Origin: Guillardia theta CCMP2712
Taxonomy: Eukaryota; Cryptophyceae; Pyrenomonadales; Geminigeraceae
NCBI RefSeq assembly: GCF_000315625.1
Contig: NW_005434669.1
Location: forward strand, 1,001,066 to 1,021,741
Length of the DNA stretch: 20,676 nt
Direction: 5' to 3'
Shown: positions 19,579-20,676 of the stretch, piece by piece
Layout: each line of letters starts with the position of its first letter
Numbering within the stretch: the first letter of the stretch is position 1
Translations under genes and position numbers: made by a program
The notes under the pieces: generated by a model
Database searches by the model: none
Seen by the model: the letters and a program-made list of their open reading frames with translations, nothing else
What the model was told of the DNA's origin: nothing

Positions 19579-20676
19579 GTCATGTGTGAGCTCTTACAAC
19601 CCCATCTCCCTCCTTAGCTATCTCTGCTCGTACTTCGCGCGTTGAACTTTCATGTCAGGCGCAGACAGTCGTCGTAAGATGAAGCTTGACGAGATCTACA
19701 AAGCGTGAGGGCTGGACATTCTCTCGCCGCCTTTCCTCTCATGTGAAGATGCAGCCATGGAAACTGCCGGCCATGGAAGCTCTTTGTGAACGCCTTTGCT
19801 CAGGTACAGCGCAATGAAGTGAAGAAGGAGCTAAGATGTTGGCAGGCGCCTGTGTTCATCTCCATCTTCTTCGGGATCAAGGTGTGAAGATTTTATGACT
19901 GCAAAAGACAAGAGATGATTTCTTCCAAGGACCTCGGGAACTTTCAGCCGAGCTTCAGCACTGAAACTTTCCTCTGGTGAATTGCTCTTGATCTGGTTGT
20001 TGACCCCTTAGTATGCTATTTAGGGTTTCCGACCTCTCCACCATGGACCCTTATCATATTCTTCCTGGTCTGCTTGTTTTCCTCTTGTGATTCTTCTTGA
20101 CTTTGATCAACTTTAACAGTGGCAGCCATGGCCTCGCTGCTAGCGGTAAGCGTCTGGAGGAACCAGGAGGGAGAAGACGAGGAGATTGGAAGAGATGGAG
20201 CGGGGGAAGGAGAGGACAGGGAAAGAAGGAGCTGAGGCTAGCATCAGCCGGGCAGGGAGCATCAGGAAGGGGAAGGGGAAGTGGAAGAATGGAGATAAGG
20301 GGGATCAGGAGAAGAAAGTAGCGACAAGCTCACAATCGTTTTTTCGCAGGTCTTAGAGACCAACTTGAAGGCAAGAAAAGCAACGGTGAATCCGATGCAG
20401 GTGAGAGCGGAGGGGTCTGGAGGAAGCAGAGTCTGAGAGCGGAGGGGTCCTGAGGGAGCAGAGTCTGACTTGTCTGCTCTCAGTTCAAGATGCAGCTCGG
20501 TGTTCAAAGGATCTTATGCTTCTCTATGGTGTCGTGAATCCACAGCTGCAAGGGGCCAAGGATTTTGACAATGCTGCAGGTCCCCATGCTCATCGGCTTG
20601 AAGTATCCTGCAGGTGACAGCCATTTCTTGTGGAGATATCGCCCTCTCCCTCTCCCTCACTCTCTCTCTCTCTCTC
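18701..20676 (+). CDS. OXA1: Mitochondrial inner-membrane insertase, 3' truncated by window
   Basis: Oxa1/YidC/Alb3 proteins insert membrane proteins, including respiratory-chain subunits, into the inner mitochondrial membrane. Exons: 18701-19204, 19248-19397, 19454-19502, 19659-19704, 19749-19803, 19846-19881, 19930-19976, 20024-20067, 20120-20145, 20350-20400, 20484-20528, 20580-20613, then an intron to the window end. Phases agree throughout (about 362 residues so far). The N-terminus is Arg/Ala-rich with few acidic residues (MAGSALGEGMRGLRRAAEAM), as in mitochondrial presequences. Family motifs are IPWSLTILGVTCCVRLAFFPLVVYQ (TM1), the charged matrix loop EYKAAKEVY to DEIYK, PWKLFVNAFAQ joined to APVFISIFFGIK, then VSDLSTMDPYHILP (the TM-preceding DPYYILP motif) and VPMLIGLKYPAG. 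The region 18882-18960 could instead be an intron, so the N-terminal 168 residues are less certain. Mitochondrial OXA1 is favoured over plastid ALB3 because of the presequence. Confidence 0.9.
19519..19578 (+). repeat. (CTGCTC)10 microsatellite in OXA1 intron
   Basis: Ten perfect hexamers of CTGCTC lie in the 156 nt intron 19503-19658. The repeat explains why this intron is about three times longer than its neighbours. Its length is probably variable between isolates. Confidence 0.92.
20640..20676 (+). repeat. CT microsatellite at window edge
   Basis: CCCTCTCCCTCTCCCTCACTCTCTCTC runs to the edge inside the last OXA1 intron seen here. It is probably part of another expanded pyrimidine-rich intron. 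Confidence 0.7.

Noticed and set aside
19700-19830. Apparent in-frame stop or second GC-AG intron in OXA1 after DEIYK
   Set aside because: A canonical 44 nt intron (19705-19748) followed by the 42 nt intron (19804-19845) gives an uninterrupted, motif-matching product.

Overview
This window looks like nuclear DNA of a eukaryotic microbe. Its genes carry many very short spliceosomal introns, mostly 42 to 68 nt, with GT-AG borders and a few long introns swollen by pyrimidine-rich repeats. Genes are packed tail to tail and head to head. Two genes have mitochondrial presequences and one has an ER-type signal peptide. The style (dense small introns, CT-rich introns, an alga-like GT41 gene) suggests a protist or alga, possibly a cryptophyte such as Guillardia theta. 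The species is inference; no organism-specific marker was seen. There is one 100-base assembly gap (10339-10438).

Layout. 1-2700 is gene-poor repeat territory: a two-unit tandem repeat and a ~40 bp sequence in two direct copies and one inverted copy. 2773-4514 is a broken tyrosine-recombinase gene of the Crypton kind: N-terminal and C-terminal parts are recognisable, but the catalytic core is absent. 5244-7196 (minus) is an eight-exon gene of unknown function whose phases all agree; it carries a consensus D-box and a KEN box. 7523-11620 (plus) is a ~20-exon GT41 (O-GlcNAc-transferase family) gene, interrupted by the gap, with a predicted signal peptide and no TPR array. 11901-12590 (minus) is a hypothetical ORF. 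12591-13669 is non-coding.

13670-17449 (plus) is a complete 13-exon proton-translocating NAD(P) transhydrogenase (NNT) with a mitochondrial presequence. Convergent to it at 17529-18259 (minus) is TAF9, a histone-fold TFIID subunit. Divergent from TAF9 across a 441 bp shared intergenic region is OXA1 (18701 to past the right edge), the mitochondrial inner-membrane insertase. NNT and OXA1 act in the same membrane (energy-linked redox and membrane-protein insertion). The other genes have no obvious functional link; this is ordinary eukaryotic gene order, not an operon.

The strongest candidate for something undescribed is the GT41 gene. GT41 enzymes are normally nucleocytoplasmic and fused to TPR repeats, whereas this model predicts a TPR-less enzyme entering the secretory pathway. 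The decayed recombinase, the degron-bearing protein and the two stop-free, frame-preserving introns are next.
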